A stretch of 64,000 nucleotides of DNA from Endoryza foliicola (GTDB lineage: Bacteria; Bacteroidota; Bacteroidia; Chitinophagales; Chitinophagaceae): assembly GCA_965226965.1 (NCBI GenBank), contig OZ245715.1:1674001-1738000 (forward strand), given 5' to 3'. This document shows positions 30,168 to 39,352 of the stretch, in pieces (position 1 is the first letter of the stretch; each line of letters starts with the position of its first letter). Below the pieces are notes generated by a model that had not been told where the DNA came from, made no database searches, and saw only the letters and a program-made list of their open reading frames with translations. Both the position numbers and the translations under genes were made by a program.

Positions 30168-31805
30168 ATGGCAAGTAAAAAGTTTTCGATTTTATTAGGG
30201 GTACTTTGCCTGTCAGCATCAGGTGCTTTCGCCCAAATTGGCGGTAGCTACGATGTACAGGACTCCTCCGTAATCCCTTCCAAGAGGTTACCTCAACACA
30301 CAGAATTTATGGCGCACAACTACGCCTTCCCTGCTCTTCCAAGAAATCAGTGGGAATTAGGTCTTAAGTTGGGTGCATTCTCCGTTTCAGGCGACGTAAG
30401 AAGCCGTTTCCCAGGGTTTGGTGCAGGTTTGCACGTTCGTAAAGCCCTCGGATATGTATTTTCATTAAGAGGTGAATTAGCGTACGGAACCACTAAAGGT
30501 TTGAACTTCAGCCCTTCATACGGCTACAGAAGAAACCCGGCCTGGTATCCTACTTATAATGCTACTGTTCCTGTATACTACAACTACAAAACCAGTGTTT
30601 GGGATTTGAGTTTACAAGGGGTAGTAACCATGAATAATATTCGTTTCCACAAATCGAAGACCGGATTTAATATCTATGGTTTCGGTGGTATCGGTGGTTC
30701 TATCTACGATACTAAGATCGATGCATTGAATGCTCAAGGAAACCCTTACGATTTTTCTACCATCCCTGGTGGTGGTTACAGCAACCGTAAGAACATCCGT
30801 AAAGCATTGAAAAACTTAATGGATGGTAACTACGAAACACAAGCTGAAACTGACCCCTTACAACCAAAATTGTTTGGTAAGTCATTCAAGCCAGCATTCG
30901 TTTCTGGTGCCGGTATCCAAATTAAATTGAACAAGAAATTGAGCTTGGCGTTGGAAGATCGCTTTACTGTAATCAAAACTGACTTGTTAGATGGTCAGCA
31001 ATGGCAAGAAGGTGATGTGAACGCTCCTGCACAAACAAGAGATTTCGATTCATACAACTTCCTTTCTGCCGGTTTAAACATCGCAGTAGGTGGTAAATCA
31101 GTTGAACCTTTGTGGTGGGTAAATCCTTTGGATTATGCTTACAACGAAATCAACAAGCCTCGTCACATGCAACTTCCTAAGCCAGTATTGGATGATAAAG
31201 ATGGTGACGGTGTAACTGACCAGTTCGATAACGAACCTAATACTCCTGCAGGTGCTCCTGTTGACTCTCACGGTGTAAGCCGCGATACAGATGGCGACGG
31301 TGTTCCTGACTATAAGGATAAAGAATTGATCACTCCTTCTCAGTGCCAACCAGTTGATGCTGATGGAGTTGGTAAATGTCCAGAGCCTAATTGCTGCAAA
31401 GAAATCATGGCTAAATTAGAAAGCGGTGAATACGGAAAAAAACAAAAATGTGATATCGGTGCATTACCTAGCATCACATTCAAAGGCAAAACTGTAACAC
31501 TGTCTAATGATGCAAAAGCTTTGTTGGCAAGCGTAGCTCAGAAAATGAAGCAAAGTGCAGATTGTAAAGTAGCTGTAGTAGGTTACTGCAATTCTAGCAA
31601 AGCTGAACAACAATTGAGCTGGGATCGCGTGAACGCAATCATCAACTACCTCGTTGAAAAAGAAGGAATCAGCGATAGTCGTTTTGTGTTCAAGTTCGGT
31701 CAGGAAGGTGGCGACTGCAACACTGTTGACCTGCAAGATGGTACCGGTGAAGAAGGTCCTAACACAGTTCCTGCTCCACACCCCAACTTACGTCGCAAAG
31801 GTTAA
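30168..31805 (+). CDS. OmpA-family outer membrane protein with calcium-binding TSP3-like repeats
   Basis: A 545-residue protein with a signal peptide (LGVLCLSASGAFAQ), an N-terminal beta-barrel-like region (residues 30-315), thrombospondin type-3-like Asp-rich repeats (DKDGDGVTDQFDNEP, DTDGDGVPDYKDKE) and a C-terminal OmpA-like peptidoglycan-binding domain (VAVVGYCNSSKAEQQLSWDRV, then INYLVEKEGISDSRFVFKFG). The perfect promoter and strong terminator suggest it is abundant. It probably links the outer membrane to peptidoglycan. Confidence 0.92.
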   Translation: MASKKFSILLGVLCLSASGAFAQIGGSYDVQDSSVIPSKRLPQHTEFMAHNYAFPALPRNQWELGLKLGAFSVSGDVRSRFPGFGAGLHVRKALGYVFSLRGELAYGTTKGLNFSPSYGYRRNPAWYPTYNATVPVYYNYKTSVWDLSLQGVVTMNNIRFHKSKTGFNIYGFGGIGGSIYDTKIDALNAQGNPYDFSTIPGGGYSNRKNIRKALKNLMDGNYETQAETDPLQPKLFGKSFKPAFVSGAGIQIKLNKKLSLALEDRFTVIKTDLLDGQQWQEGDVNAPAQTRDFDSYNFLSAGLNIAVGGKSVEPLWWVNPLDYAYNEINKPRHMQLPKPVLDDKDGDGVTDQFDNEPNTPAGAPVDSHGVSRDTDGDGVPDYKDKELITPSQCQPVDADGVGKCPEPNCCKEIMAKLESGEYGKKQKCDIGALPSITFKGKTVTLSNDAKALLASVAQKMKQSADCKVAVVGYCNSSKAEQQLSWDRVNAIINYLVEKEGISDSRFVFKFGQEGGDCNTVDLQDGTGEEGPNTVPAPHPNLRRKG

Positions 31806-31832
31806 TTCCTAACTGTTTTTAGCATATATAAG

Positions 31833-31860
31833 AACCCTCCCCTTGCCGGGAGGGTTTTTA
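31833..31860 (+). terminator. Terminator of the OmpA-family gene
   Basis: A 9-bp stem (AACCCTCCC with GGGAGGGTT) with a 6-nt loop is followed by Ts. Confidence 0.9.
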
Positions 31861-31924
31861 CTTTATATTAACGCTCTGATTTTGGACATCTTAGGGAATC
31901 CTTCCATTTTTGCCCACAATCCCT

Positions 31925-31932
31925 TAACTTTG
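31925..31932 (+). promoter_or_regulatory. -7 promoter box of bamD
   Basis: TAACTTTG matches TAnnTTTG and lies 10 bp before the ATG at 31942, which fixes that ATG and argues against starts further upstream. Confidence 0.55.
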
Positions 31933-31941
31933 TGCTCCTTT

Positions 31942-32757
31942 ATGAGATTTTTAACCATCCTCGCATTTGTAGTTTTTGGCCTCACTTCCTGTACCGAATT
32001 TTCGAAAGTGCAGAAGAGTACGGATTATGATTATAAACTCCGTATGGCCGATAAATACTATGTAAACAAGAAATACAATTACGCTCAGCAGTTGTACGAG
32101 GAGTTATTCCCTCTTTTGAAGGGCCAGCCTCAATTTGAGGATGTGTTTTATAAGTTCGCGTACTGCTCTTATTATTTAAAGGATTGGCTTCAAGCTGAAA
32201 GCTTGTTCAAGCAGTTCACAGAAGTGTTTCCAACCAGTATTCGTGCGGAGGAAATGGAGTACATGAGAGCTTATACGTATTACCGCCAGAGCCCCAAGCA
32301 AGAACTGGATCAAACCAATACGGCAAAAACCATAGGTTTGATGCAAACTTTCATCAATACGCACCCCGCCTCTACAAGAAACAAAGAAGCCAACGAGATC
32401 ATCGATCTTTGCCGTGCTAAATTGGAACTGAAAGAATTCAAGAGTGCGGAATTGTATTACAATTTGGGACATTACCGCGCAGCTGCGATCGCTTTTTCGA
32501 GCCTCATGGAGAAATTCCCTGATTCGGAGAAAAGCGAAGATTACAAGCTTCAGGTGATCCGTGCCTATTATTTGTTTGCCAGCAATAGTATAGATGAGAA
32601 AAAATTAGCTAGATTTGAGCAAGTAGTGAATGAATGCAACGATTTTACCGATCGTTTCCCCGATAGCAAACTAATTAAAGAAGTAGAGCGTTATTTGAAT
32701 CAATCACAAAACAATATTAAAGCCATACAAAATGAGCCGGTTACGAAGACAAATTAG
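31942..32757 (+). CDS. bamD: Outer membrane protein assembly lipoprotein BamD
   Basis: A 271-residue lipoprotein (lipobox GLTSC) with tandem TPR-like helices: DYKLRMADKYYVNKKYNYAQ, YKFAYCSYYLKDWLQAESLF and YYNLGHYRAAAIAFSSLMEKFP. This is the BamD/YfiO family, which works with BamA to insert beta-barrel proteins into the outer membrane. Its 3' end overlaps rpoZ by 26 bp, so the two are translationally linked, as is usual in this phylum. Confidence 0.93.
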   Translation: MRFLTILAFVVFGLTSCTEFSKVQKSTDYDYKLRMADKYYVNKKYNYAQQLYEELFPLLKGQPQFEDVFYKFAYCSYYLKDWLQAESLFKQFTEVFPTSIRAEEMEYMRAYTYYRQSPKQELDQTNTAKTIGLMQTFINTHPASTRNKEANEIIDLCRAKLELKEFKSAELYYNLGHYRAAAIAFSSLMEKFPDSEKSEDYKLQVIRAYYLFASNSIDEKKLARFEQVVNECNDFTDRFPDSKLIKEVERYLNQSQNNIKAIQNEPVTKTN

Positions 32758-33073
32758 TGCCAATACAGCCAATGTGGCTGAAACAAAAGACCTCAACGTT
32801 ATTAAGGGTAAAACTGGTAACGTATACGAGTCTATTTCGATCATCGCTAGAAGAGCGAACCAGATCAACGTTACGTTGAAAGAAGAATTACACAATAAGT
32901 TGGAAGAATTCGCAAGCCATACCGATAGCTTGGAAGAAATCCACGAAAACAAAGAGCAAATTGAGATTTCAAGAGCTTATGAGCGTATGCCAAACCCAGC
33001 ATTATTGGCTACTCAAGAGTTTTTGGAAGACAAGATCTATCACCGCAAAAACGAAGAAGATCTTTTCAGTTAA
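32732..33073 (+). CDS. rpoZ: RNA polymerase omega subunit (Rpb6-like, Bacteroidota type)
   Basis: A 113-residue protein. The core NVYESISIIARRANQINVTLKEEL (in parts) is the conserved omega/Rpb6 helix that clamps the beta-prime subunit. The C-terminal YERMPNPALLATQEFLEDKIYHRK is the Bacteroidota extension. It overlaps bamD and precedes coaBC, the same neighbour order that places omega with the dfp/coaBC locus in other bacteria. Confidence 0.92.
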   Translation: MSRLRRQISANTANVAETKDLNVIKGKTGNVYESISIIARRANQINVTLKEELHNKLEEFASHTDSLEEIHENKEQIEISRAYERMPNPALLATQEFLEDKIYHRKNEEDLFS

Positions 33074-33093
33074 TTCTTTCTGAAATGTATTGC

Positions 33094-33126
33094 AAGCGAC
33101 AATGATCATCATTGTCGCTTTTTATT
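33094..33126 (+). terminator. Terminator after rpoZ
   Basis: A 13-bp inverted repeat (AAGCGACAATGAT with ATCATTGTCGCTT) is followed by a T-rich run. Confidence 0.85.
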
Positions 33127-33161
33127 TTTATACCCTGACATCAAACCACTAATTTTATTCC

Positions 33162-34355
33162 ATGAAGTTTCAAGGGAAGAAAATATTGATCGGTATTTCC
33201 GGAAGTATTGCTGCCTACAAGATCATATTATTAGTTCGCGCTCTTGTAAAAGAGGGGGCAGAGGTAAAAATTGTAATGACCAAGGCCGCTGCAGATTTTG
33301 TTTCTCCTTTAACCCTTTCTACACTGTCTAAAAATCAGGTTGTAACGGAGCTTTTCTCTGATGCGGCATGGTCGAATCATGTGATGATGGGGCGTTGGGC
33401 CGATGTGATGTTGGTAGCGCCTTTGAGCTGTAATACCCTCGCAAAAATGGCTTCCGGGCTCTGCGATAATATGTTAATGGCAACCTATTTGTCGGCTACT
33501 TGTCCGGTTTGTGTGGCTCCTGCCATGGACGAGGACATGTGGCACCATCCAACTACCAAGCAGAATTTGAATAAACTAGAATCCTTTGGAAACGCCATTA
33601 TTCCTGTTGGAAAAGGCGAATTGGCCAGTGGTTTGCATGGAGAAGGTCGAATGGCTGAACCCGAACAAATAATGGAATTTATCTACAATCGATATTTTGG
33701 GGAGAAAGACTTGGCGGGTAAGAAGGTGTTGATCACTGCCGGACCCACTTATGAATCCATTGATCCTGTGCGTTTCATTGGCAATCATTCCTCCGGAAAA
33801 ATGGGCATCGCTATAGCCGATGAAATGAGTAGAAGGGGAGCCGAAGTAACATTGGTGTTAGGGCCTAGTTCGCACAAGCCTCGTGAGGCATCAGTAAAAG
33901 TTCTGGCGGTTCGTTCGGCGGAGGAAATGTACCAGGCCTGTGTGGGAAGGTTTGAAGGTGTAGATATCGCCGTAATGTCGGCAGCTGTAGCTGATTACAC
34001 TCCAGAAGAAGTGTCAGAAGAGAAAATTAAAAAGAAAGAGGGTAATTTAACGCTAACGCTCAAGAAGACAAAAGATATTTTAAAGTCATTAGGAGGCTTA
34101 AAGAAGCCCAGTCAGGTTTTGGTAGGGTTTGCTTTGGAAACAACCAATGAACGCGCCTATGCGCAGGAAAAGCTGGTTTCCAAGAACTGTGACCTCATTG
34201 TCCTGAATTCCCTGAATGATTCAGGCGCGGGATTTGGTCATGATACCAATAAGATCACCATCTTTGCAAAAAACGGCGCTGAATGGACCTACGAGCAGAA
34301 ATCGAAGCAACAAGTAGCCGTTGATATCGTTGATAGAATTGTAAACATCCAATAA
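33162..34355 (+). CDS. coaBC: Bifunctional phosphopantothenoylcysteine decarboxylase / phosphopantothenate-cysteine ligase
   Basis: A 397-residue fused enzyme of coenzyme A synthesis. The CoaC flavodoxin-like half (1-180) shows GISGSIAAYKI, the active-site region WSNHVMMGRWADVMLVAPLS and PAMDEDMW. The CoaB half shows TAGPTYESIDPVRFIGNHSSGKMG, AAVADYTP, a K-rich KIKKKEGNLTLTLKKT segment and VGFALET. The next gene starts immediately after the stop codon. Confidence 0.96.
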   Translation: MKFQGKKILIGISGSIAAYKIILLVRALVKEGAEVKIVMTKAAADFVSPLTLSTLSKNQVVTELFSDAAWSNHVMMGRWADVMLVAPLSCNTLAKMASGLCDNMLMATYLSATCPVCVAPAMDEDMWHHPTTKQNLNKLESFGNAIIPVGKGELASGLHGEGRMAEPEQIMEFIYNRYFGEKDLAGKKVLITAGPTYESIDPVRFIGNHSSGKMGIAIADEMSRRGAEVTLVLGPSSHKPREASVKVLAVRSAEEMYQACVGRFEGVDIAVMSAAVADYTPEEVSEEKIKKKEGNLTLTLKKTKDILKSLGGLKKPSQVLVGFALETTNERAYAQEKLVSKNCDLIVLNSLNDSGAGFGHDTNKITIFAKNGAEWTYEQKSKQQVAVDIVDRIVNIQ

Positions 34356-35279
34356 ATGAGAATCCGATTTTTGATCGTATTGTTGATGAGCTTTGGCTTG
34401 ACTGCCTCATTGCAGGCCCAGGAATTGAATGCCCGCGTAGCAGTGAATGCTTCGTTGATTAGCTCACAAACGGACAAGAAAGTATTTCAGACCCTTCAAA
34501 CAACCCTGAACACTTTTTTGAACAACCGTAAATGGACCAATGATACCTACCAGCCTCAGGAAAAAATCAATTGTAATTTTCTGATCACCATCAAAAAAAC
34601 GGTGGCCGACAATGTATACAGTGGCACATTGGTGGTTCAAGCGGCTCGTCCCATTTTCAATTCCAGTTACCAATCGCCTCTCATTAATTTTCAAGACGAA
34701 TCGTTTACATTCAAATATGTAGAATACCAGCCGGTGGAGTTCAATGAGAATCGCGTATCTGGCTCCGATCCACAAGTATCGAACCTGTCTGCAACTTTGG
34801 CGTATTATGTATATCTATTGTTAGGGCTCGACTATGATTCGTTCTCGTCAAGAGGTGGAGATCTGTTTTTTCAAAAGGCTCAGCAAATCGTAAACAATGC
34901 TCCTGATGGCAGAGACATAACGGGTTGGAAGCCATTTGACAGTCAGCGCAACCGGTATTGGTTAGCCGAAAATTTAGCCAATAATAAGTATGCATTGATT
35001 CATGATATCATTTATGGATATTATCGTTTGGGTTTGGACATGATGTATGAAAACGAAGAGGAAGGACGCAATGCCTTGCTTAATGTGGTGAACTTGATCA
35101 ATACTTTAAACACCGATAATCCGAATTCGATGATCGTACCTTTCTTCTTTCAAGGAAAGGCAACGGAGATCGTAAAAGCATTGAAGAAAGCGGATCCTGA
35201 AGCAAAAACCAGGGCGAGAGACATTTTAGCAAAGATTGATATAACCAATTCGAATCTGTATAAACAAGAATTAAAGTGA
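34356..35279 (+). CDS. DUF4835 family secreted protein
   Basis: A 307-residue protein with a signal peptide ending near LQAQ. The pattern ELNARVAVNASLISSQTDKKVFQTLQ, YSGTLVVQAARPIF, YYVYLLLGLDYDSFSSRGGDLFFQKAQQIVNNAP and GWKPFDSQRNRYWLAENL is that of DUF4835, a Bacteroidota envelope family without a known role. It begins directly after the coaBC stop and its stop overlaps the next start (GTGA). The conserved position after coaBC supports the assignment. Confidence 0.88.
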   Translation: MRIRFLIVLLMSFGLTASLQAQELNARVAVNASLISSQTDKKVFQTLQTTLNTFLNNRKWTNDTYQPQEKINCNFLITIKKTVADNVYSGTLVVQAARPIFNSSYQSPLINFQDESFTFKYVEYQPVEFNENRVSGSDPQVSNLSATLAYYVYLLLGLDYDSFSSRGGDLFFQKAQQIVNNAPDGRDITGWKPFDSQRNRYWLAENLANNKYALIHDIIYGYYRLGLDMMYENEEEGRNALLNVVNLINTLNTDNPNSMIVPFFFQGKATEIVKALKKADPEAKTRARDILAKIDITNSNLYKQELK

Positions 35280-35653
35280 GACTAGGCCTTGTAATGATGG
35301 TATTATTGTTGATCGCTTGTGGCGAATCTAAAGAAGTTCCTAAGGATGTAATTCCTCAGGAAAAAATGCAATTGATTTTGTGGGATATGATTTTAGCCGA
35401 CCGGTATTCCAATCAATTTCTAATAAAGGATACCGCAAAATTGGATTTGAAGTTGGAAACATTTATGCTTTACGACGAAGTGTTTCAGGTACATCAGATC
35501 GATAAAGAACGTTTTGTAAAGAGTTATAAATTTTATTTGTCGCGCCCCGATTTGTTAAAAGCCATGTTCGATACTTTATCGGTGCGTGCGAATAAAGAGA
35601 AGGAAACGCTGTACAAGCCAACTCCTTCAACGCCGGCCCCAAAGCCGCAATAG
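35276..35653 (+). CDS. DUF4296 domain lipoprotein
   Basis: A 125-residue lipoprotein (lipobox LLIAC) with the DUF4296 pattern VIPQEKMQLILWDMILADRY, VFQVHQIDKERFVKSYKFYL and LSRPDLLKAMFDTLS. The GTG start overlaps the previous stop in GTGA, suggesting translational coupling with the DUF4835 gene. An ATG at 35294 would give a shorter signal peptide and is the alternative. Function unknown; the Pro-rich tail suggests an exposed end. Confidence 0.85.
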   Translation: MRLGLVMMVLLLIACGESKEVPKDVIPQEKMQLILWDMILADRYSNQFLIKDTAKLDLKLETFMLYDEVFQVHQIDKERFVKSYKFYLSRPDLLKAMFDTLSVRANKEKETLYKPTPSTPAPKPQ

Positions 35654-35676
35654 AAACGAATTAAAGCTTGCTTGTT

Positions 35677-36369
35677 ATGAATAAAGTAGTGTTGAACGCC
35701 GCTGCTGCCATCGCCGATATCAAAGACGGCGATACCTTGATGCTCGGAGGCTTTGGTCTCTGTGGTATTCCGGAAACTAGTATTGCAGCACTTGTTGAGA
35801 AAGGCGTAAAGAATTTGACTTGTATCTCCAATAATGCCGGAGTCGACGATTTTGGATTGGGTCTTCTCCTCCAAACCCGGCAAATCAAAAAAATGATGAG
35901 TTCATATGTGGGTGAGAATGCTGAATTCGAGCGTCAGTTGTTGAGCGGTGAATTAGAAGTAGATTTAATTCCGCAAGGAACTCTTGCCACCCGCATTCAA
36001 ATGGCGGGAATGGGTATCCCCGCTTTCTTTACTCCTGCCGGCTATGGAACAGAAATAGCCGAGGGCAAAGAAGTACGCGAGTTCAATGGAAAACATTATT
36101 TAATGGAAATGGCACTGCATGCCGATTTCGCGATCGTAAAAGCCTGGAAAGGTGATTCCATGGGCAACCTTGTGTTTCGAAAATCGACCCGCAACTTTTC
36201 AACCTCAATGGCAAAGGCCGGCACCATCACCATTGCTGAAGTGGAAGATTTGGTAGCGCCGGGAGAACTCGATCCCGATCAAATTCATGTGGCCGGAATT
36301 TATGTTCACCGCATTTTCAAAGGCGGTCCTTATGAAAAGCGCATTGAGCGCAAAACGGTAAAAAAATAA
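35677..36369 (+). CDS. scoA: 3-oxoacid CoA-transferase subunit A
   Basis: A 230-residue alpha subunit of a family I CoA-transferase (SCOT/AtoD-like). GGFGLCGIPE and SNNAGVDDFGLGLLL bind CoA, and TFTPAGYGTEIAEGK-like and AIVKAWKGDSMGNL segments match. It pairs with the beta subunit encoded 22 nt downstream to move CoA from succinyl-CoA to acetoacetate or related acids. ATG 35677 is chosen over an upstream in-frame TTG. Confidence 0.93.
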   Translation: MNKVVLNAAAAIADIKDGDTLMLGGFGLCGIPETSIAALVEKGVKNLTCISNNAGVDDFGLGLLLQTRQIKKMMSSYVGENAEFERQLLSGELEVDLIPQGTLATRIQMAGMGIPAFFTPAGYGTEIAEGKEVREFNGKHYLMEMALHADFAIVKAWKGDSMGNLVFRKSTRNFSTSMAKAGTITIAEVEDLVAPGELDPDQIHVAGIYVHRIFKGGPYEKRIERKTVKK

Positions 36370-36391
36370 TGTTCACTTCAAATTGAATGGT

Positions 36392-37057
36392 ATGTCGCTC
36401 GATAAATTTCAAATAGCACAACGGATTTCCCAAGAGTTAAAAGATGGAATGTATGTGAACTTAGGTATTGGTATTCCCACTCTTGTTGCGAATTATGTTC
36501 CATCCGGAATTAGTGTAGTGTTTCAAAGTGAAAATGGGATTTTGGGTACGGGACCCTACCCTGTTGAGTCGGAAGTGGATCCCGATTTGATCAACGCCGG
36601 AAAAGAAACGGTAACGGTATTACCTGGTGGTGTGTTTTTTGACAGTGCAGAAAGCTTCGGAATGATCCGTGCAGGCAAGGTAGATTTAACGGTGCTCGGC
36701 GCGATGGAAGTTTCAGAAAACGGAGATATTGCCAATTGGAAAATTCCGGGCAAGATGGTAAAGGGTATGGGCGGAGCCATGGATCTGGTAGCCAGTGCCA
36801 AAAATATCATTGTGGCGATGATGCATACCAATCCGGCAGGAGCTTCAAAATTACTCCCCAATTGTAGTTTGCCACTTACTGGTGTGCGTTGTGTAAAGCG
36901 CATTGTGTCGGATTTGGCGGTAATGGATGTTTTGCCCAATGGAGCCGGTTTTTTGTTGGTTGAAAGAGCTCCCGGAATCAGTGTAGAATACATTCAAGAA
37001 AAGACATTGGGAAAGCTAACTGTACCTGCAACAGTTCCGGAGATGCGGTTCGCTTAA
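36392..37057 (+). CDS. scoB: 3-oxoacid CoA-transferase subunit B
   Basis: A 221-residue beta subunit. The catalytic glutamate sits in QSENGILGTG, and GIGIPTLVANYV, GGVFFDSAESFGMIRAGKVDLTVLGAMEV (in parts) and IANWKIPGKMVKGMGGAMDL match the SCOT beta subunit. It begins at ATG 36392, three codons after an in-frame TTG. Its stop overlaps the stop of the convergent membrane-protein gene in TTAA. Confidence 0.94.
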   Translation: MSLDKFQIAQRISQELKDGMYVNLGIGIPTLVANYVPSGISVVFQSENGILGTGPYPVESEVDPDLINAGKETVTVLPGGVFFDSAESFGMIRAGKVDLTVLGAMEVSENGDIANWKIPGKMVKGMGGAMDLVASAKNIIVAMMHTNPAGASKLLPNCSLPLTGVRCVKRIVSDLAVMDVLPNGAGFLLVERAPGISVEYIQEKTLGKLTVPATVPEMRFA

Positions 37058-37719
37058 CTCAATTCGTTGGTATCGGGTTTACTCCAAACTCCAATCACAA
37101 ATAAGATCCATTGTAATAAATACGACAACCCTATTACATAGGTAAAGCTCTCTTGAATTTGGGAAAAATTCGGATAGCCGAAATACAAAGCAGCATACAC
37201 CAGCAGCATCAAATGATGGCAGAGCGCTCCCATTGAAATCCAAAACCAGGATTGTTGAAAAGGAAAGAAATAGCGTTCTCTAATAGCTTTAGCCCATGTG
37301 ATGAGTACACCTGCAATTACAAGTCCGGAAACAATGAGGTAAATTCCCGGAATGTTCAATTTTTCCGGGGCAGCCCAAGTGAGTGTTAGAAAAAAAGACA
37401 GCACCATGGCCAGAGCGGTTTGGTAAAAAGCACCCGCTATTTTAAAGTTCCAATGCAAGCGCAAGGTAAGGGCGGTTAGAAAGGCACCGGTAATGTAGAA
37501 ATGCGTATTTGCCGCATCTAAATTCCAATTATACTGCTGTTTGAATCCTAATAAAAAAAATGGTAGTAAAATGGTGTAGAGTGTAAGGGCAAAAAAGAGC
37601 CAAGTACTCATTGGTTTCTTGGGTTGACGCAATAGCAAACCCGTAACGGCAAAAACCGCTAATAAAGACGCAATGAGATGAACGAAGAGAAATGATATGA
37701 AACCGGTTGTATCAGTCAT
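37054..37719 (-). CDS. Multi-pass membrane protein of unknown function
   Basis: About 221 residues with six to seven hydrophobic helices (for example FISFLFVHLIASLLAVFAV, STWLFFALTLYTILLPFFLL, YLIVSGLVIAGVLI and LLQWILFVIGV). The start at 37719 (MTDTTGFISF) is preferred over an upstream ATG three codons away. No catalytic motif is visible. It lies 40 nt downstream of a response-regulator gene on the same strand, so co-transcription is possible, but composition does not link it to the sensors there. Confidence 0.7.
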   Translation of the reverse strand: MTDTTGFISFLFVHLIASLLAVFAVTGLLLRQPKKPMSTWLFFALTLYTILLPFFLLGFKQQYNWNLDAANTHFYITGAFLTALTLRLHWNFKIAGAFYQTALAMVLSFFLTLTWAAPEKLNIPGIYLIVSGLVIAGVLITWAKAIRERYFFPFQQSWFWISMGALCHHLMLLVYAALYFGYPNFSQIQESFTYVIGLSYLLQWILFVIGVWSKPDTNELS

Positions 37720-37768
37720 ATAAAACAAAACCGGTTCTTCAGGGGTTGGACGCGCCGCTAAGGTACTA

Positions 37769-38431
37769 TTAATCGATCAGATTATTCTTCACTACGTAGA
37801 ACACCAATCCGGCGGTGTTTTTAGCCCCAAAGCGTTCCATTAGACGGTCTTTGATGGCTTCCACAGTACGTGGGCTAACATCCAATTTTTGGGCAATTTC
37901 TTGAGCTGTGAATTCCATGCAAATGTATTTCATTACATCTCTTTCACGATCGGAAAGGGCCGTATCGGTAGTGAGGGTAGGTGCGGTACGTTGACGGGAA
38001 TGTGATTTTTTCAACAAGATTCGGTTAACGAAATTGTTGAGGTAATAGCCTTTGGCCTTTACTTCCATGATGGCCTTTTTGATTTCTGCAGGGTCGGCGC
38101 TTTTCAACAAATATCCATTGGCGCCAATTTCCATCATGTGGCTCACGAAGCGCTCGTCTTCATGCATGGTGAGGGCAATGATATGAATATCGGGGTATTG
38201 TTTGGCAACGAATTTAGTGGTTTCAATACCGTCTTTAACGGGCATGCGTAGGTCCATGAGAATTACCTCCGGTTTATCTTCCTCCGGTGCGGTAGCGAGT
38301 TGGTCGATCAGTTCTTGACCGTTCTCTGCTTCCATTATGAATTTCAAGTTGGCGTACTGTCTTAGCGACAGGATTACCCCCTTGCGGAAAATTTTGTGGT
38401 CGTCGGCGATAGCAACTTTAATTGGTCCCAT
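37769..38431 (-). CDS. NarL/FixJ-type response regulator (module 1)
   Basis: A 220-residue two-domain regulator. The receiver domain has the acidic pair ADDH, phosphoacceptor D60 in LMDLRMP, the switch Thr in ALTMHED and Lys in YLLKSAD. The LuxR-type helix-turn-helix is ALSDRERDVMKYICMEFTAQEIAQ and SPRTVEAIKDRLMERFGAKN (in parts). It lies downstream of a histidine kinase and a membrane protein on the same strand and is presumably phosphorylated by that kinase. Confidence 0.95.
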   Translation of the reverse strand: MGPIKVAIADDHKIFRKGVILSLRQYANLKFIMEAENGQELIDQLATAPEEDKPEVILMDLRMPVKDGIETTKFVAKQYPDIHIIALTMHEDERFVSHMMEIGANGYLLKSADPAEIKKAIMEVKAKGYYLNNFVNRILLKKSHSRQRTAPTLTTDTALSDRERDVMKYICMEFTAQEIAQKLDVSPRTVEAIKDRLMERFGAKNTAGLVFYVVKNNLID

Positions 38432-38496
38432 GGTAAACGATATTGGAAAATAAAAGTACTGAATCTCAACTAGTTAATTGACAGGGAACTGTCAAT

Positions 38497-39333
38497 TTAT
38501 TTTGCCGGTATTCCGTCTTCTATTCTTGGTACTTCAATGGTCACTTTATAATAGGTTTGAGAAGCATCTTTTTCGAAAAAGATTTTCCCGTGTAAAAGTT
38601 TGAGTCGGCTTTGAATGTTTTTAAGTCCTAACCCATTAGCGCTTTTGTTCAATCGGTCGAAATCTTCTTGTGTGAGGCCTTTTCCATCGTGGTGCATTCT
38701 CACGTAAAGTTTATCGCCGCTAATGTTTTGGGTAAGGTGGATAAAGCTGGAATTACTGTGTTTCAGGATGTTGTTGATCAATTCTTGGATTACACGGAAC
38801 ACAATTAATTCGTCTTCGGGGTCCATGCGGGTACGGTAATCGTGGAATCTGCAACTAGCGTTCATGCTGCCGGAGGCGCTGATTTTTTGGAACAGGTCGT
38901 TCACGGCACTCTCTAAACCGAAGTTTTTGAGGGTGGGGGGCATCAAGCTATGGGAGATATTGCGGATCAGTTGGATGGTATCATCGATGATCTGCTTGGC
39001 ATTGTAAATATTTTGGAGCTGGGTTGTTTTGTCGAGGTTTACCAGGTTTTCGTTCAGGTAGAGTCGGGCGGTAGCCAGCAGCGGTCCGGCGTCATCGTGA
39101 AGATCGGCTGCCAGGCGTTGGCGTTCTTCTTCCTGGAGGCGGATAGAGGCATTGAGGAACATTTTTTGCTGATCTTGCTCCATTTTTTGGAGTTGGAGCT
39201 GATAGCGAATGACTTTCCGCTGGTGGAAGATGATGAAAACGATGAGTCCGATTGTGAGCACGAGCATCCCCACGGTACCGAAAAGGAGTACCAGCGAGGT
39301 GGAGCTTGTTGTACCGGTTTGTAAAAAGTACAT
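38497..39333 (-). CDS. NarX-like sensor histidine kinase (module 1)
   Basis: A 278-residue kinase with one N-terminal membrane helix (residues 12-36), a coiled linker, the HisKA_3 box ERQRLAADLHDDAGPLLA with phosphoacceptor His79, and a GHKL ATPase domain (VIQELINNILKHSNSS, HHDGKGL, GLGLKNIQSRLKLLHG). It has no periplasmic sensor domain of its own. The membrane protein encoded just upstream may supply the sensing part. The regulator gene starts 65 nt downstream. Confidence 0.93.
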   Translation of the reverse strand: MYFLQTGTTSSTSLVLLFGTVGMLVLTIGLIVFIIFHQRKVIRYQLQLQKMEQDQQKMFLNASIRLQEEERQRLAADLHDDAGPLLATARLYLNENLVNLDKTTQLQNIYNAKQIIDDTIQLIRNISHSLMPPTLKNFGLESAVNDLFQKISASGSMNASCRFHDYRTRMDPEDELIVFRVIQELINNILKHSNSSFIHLTQNISGDKLYVRMHHDGKGLTQEDFDRLNKSANGLGLKNIQSRLKLLHGKIFFEKDASQTYYKVTIEVPRIEDGIPAK

Positions 39334-39352
39334 GTTTAGGGTGCTTACGGGT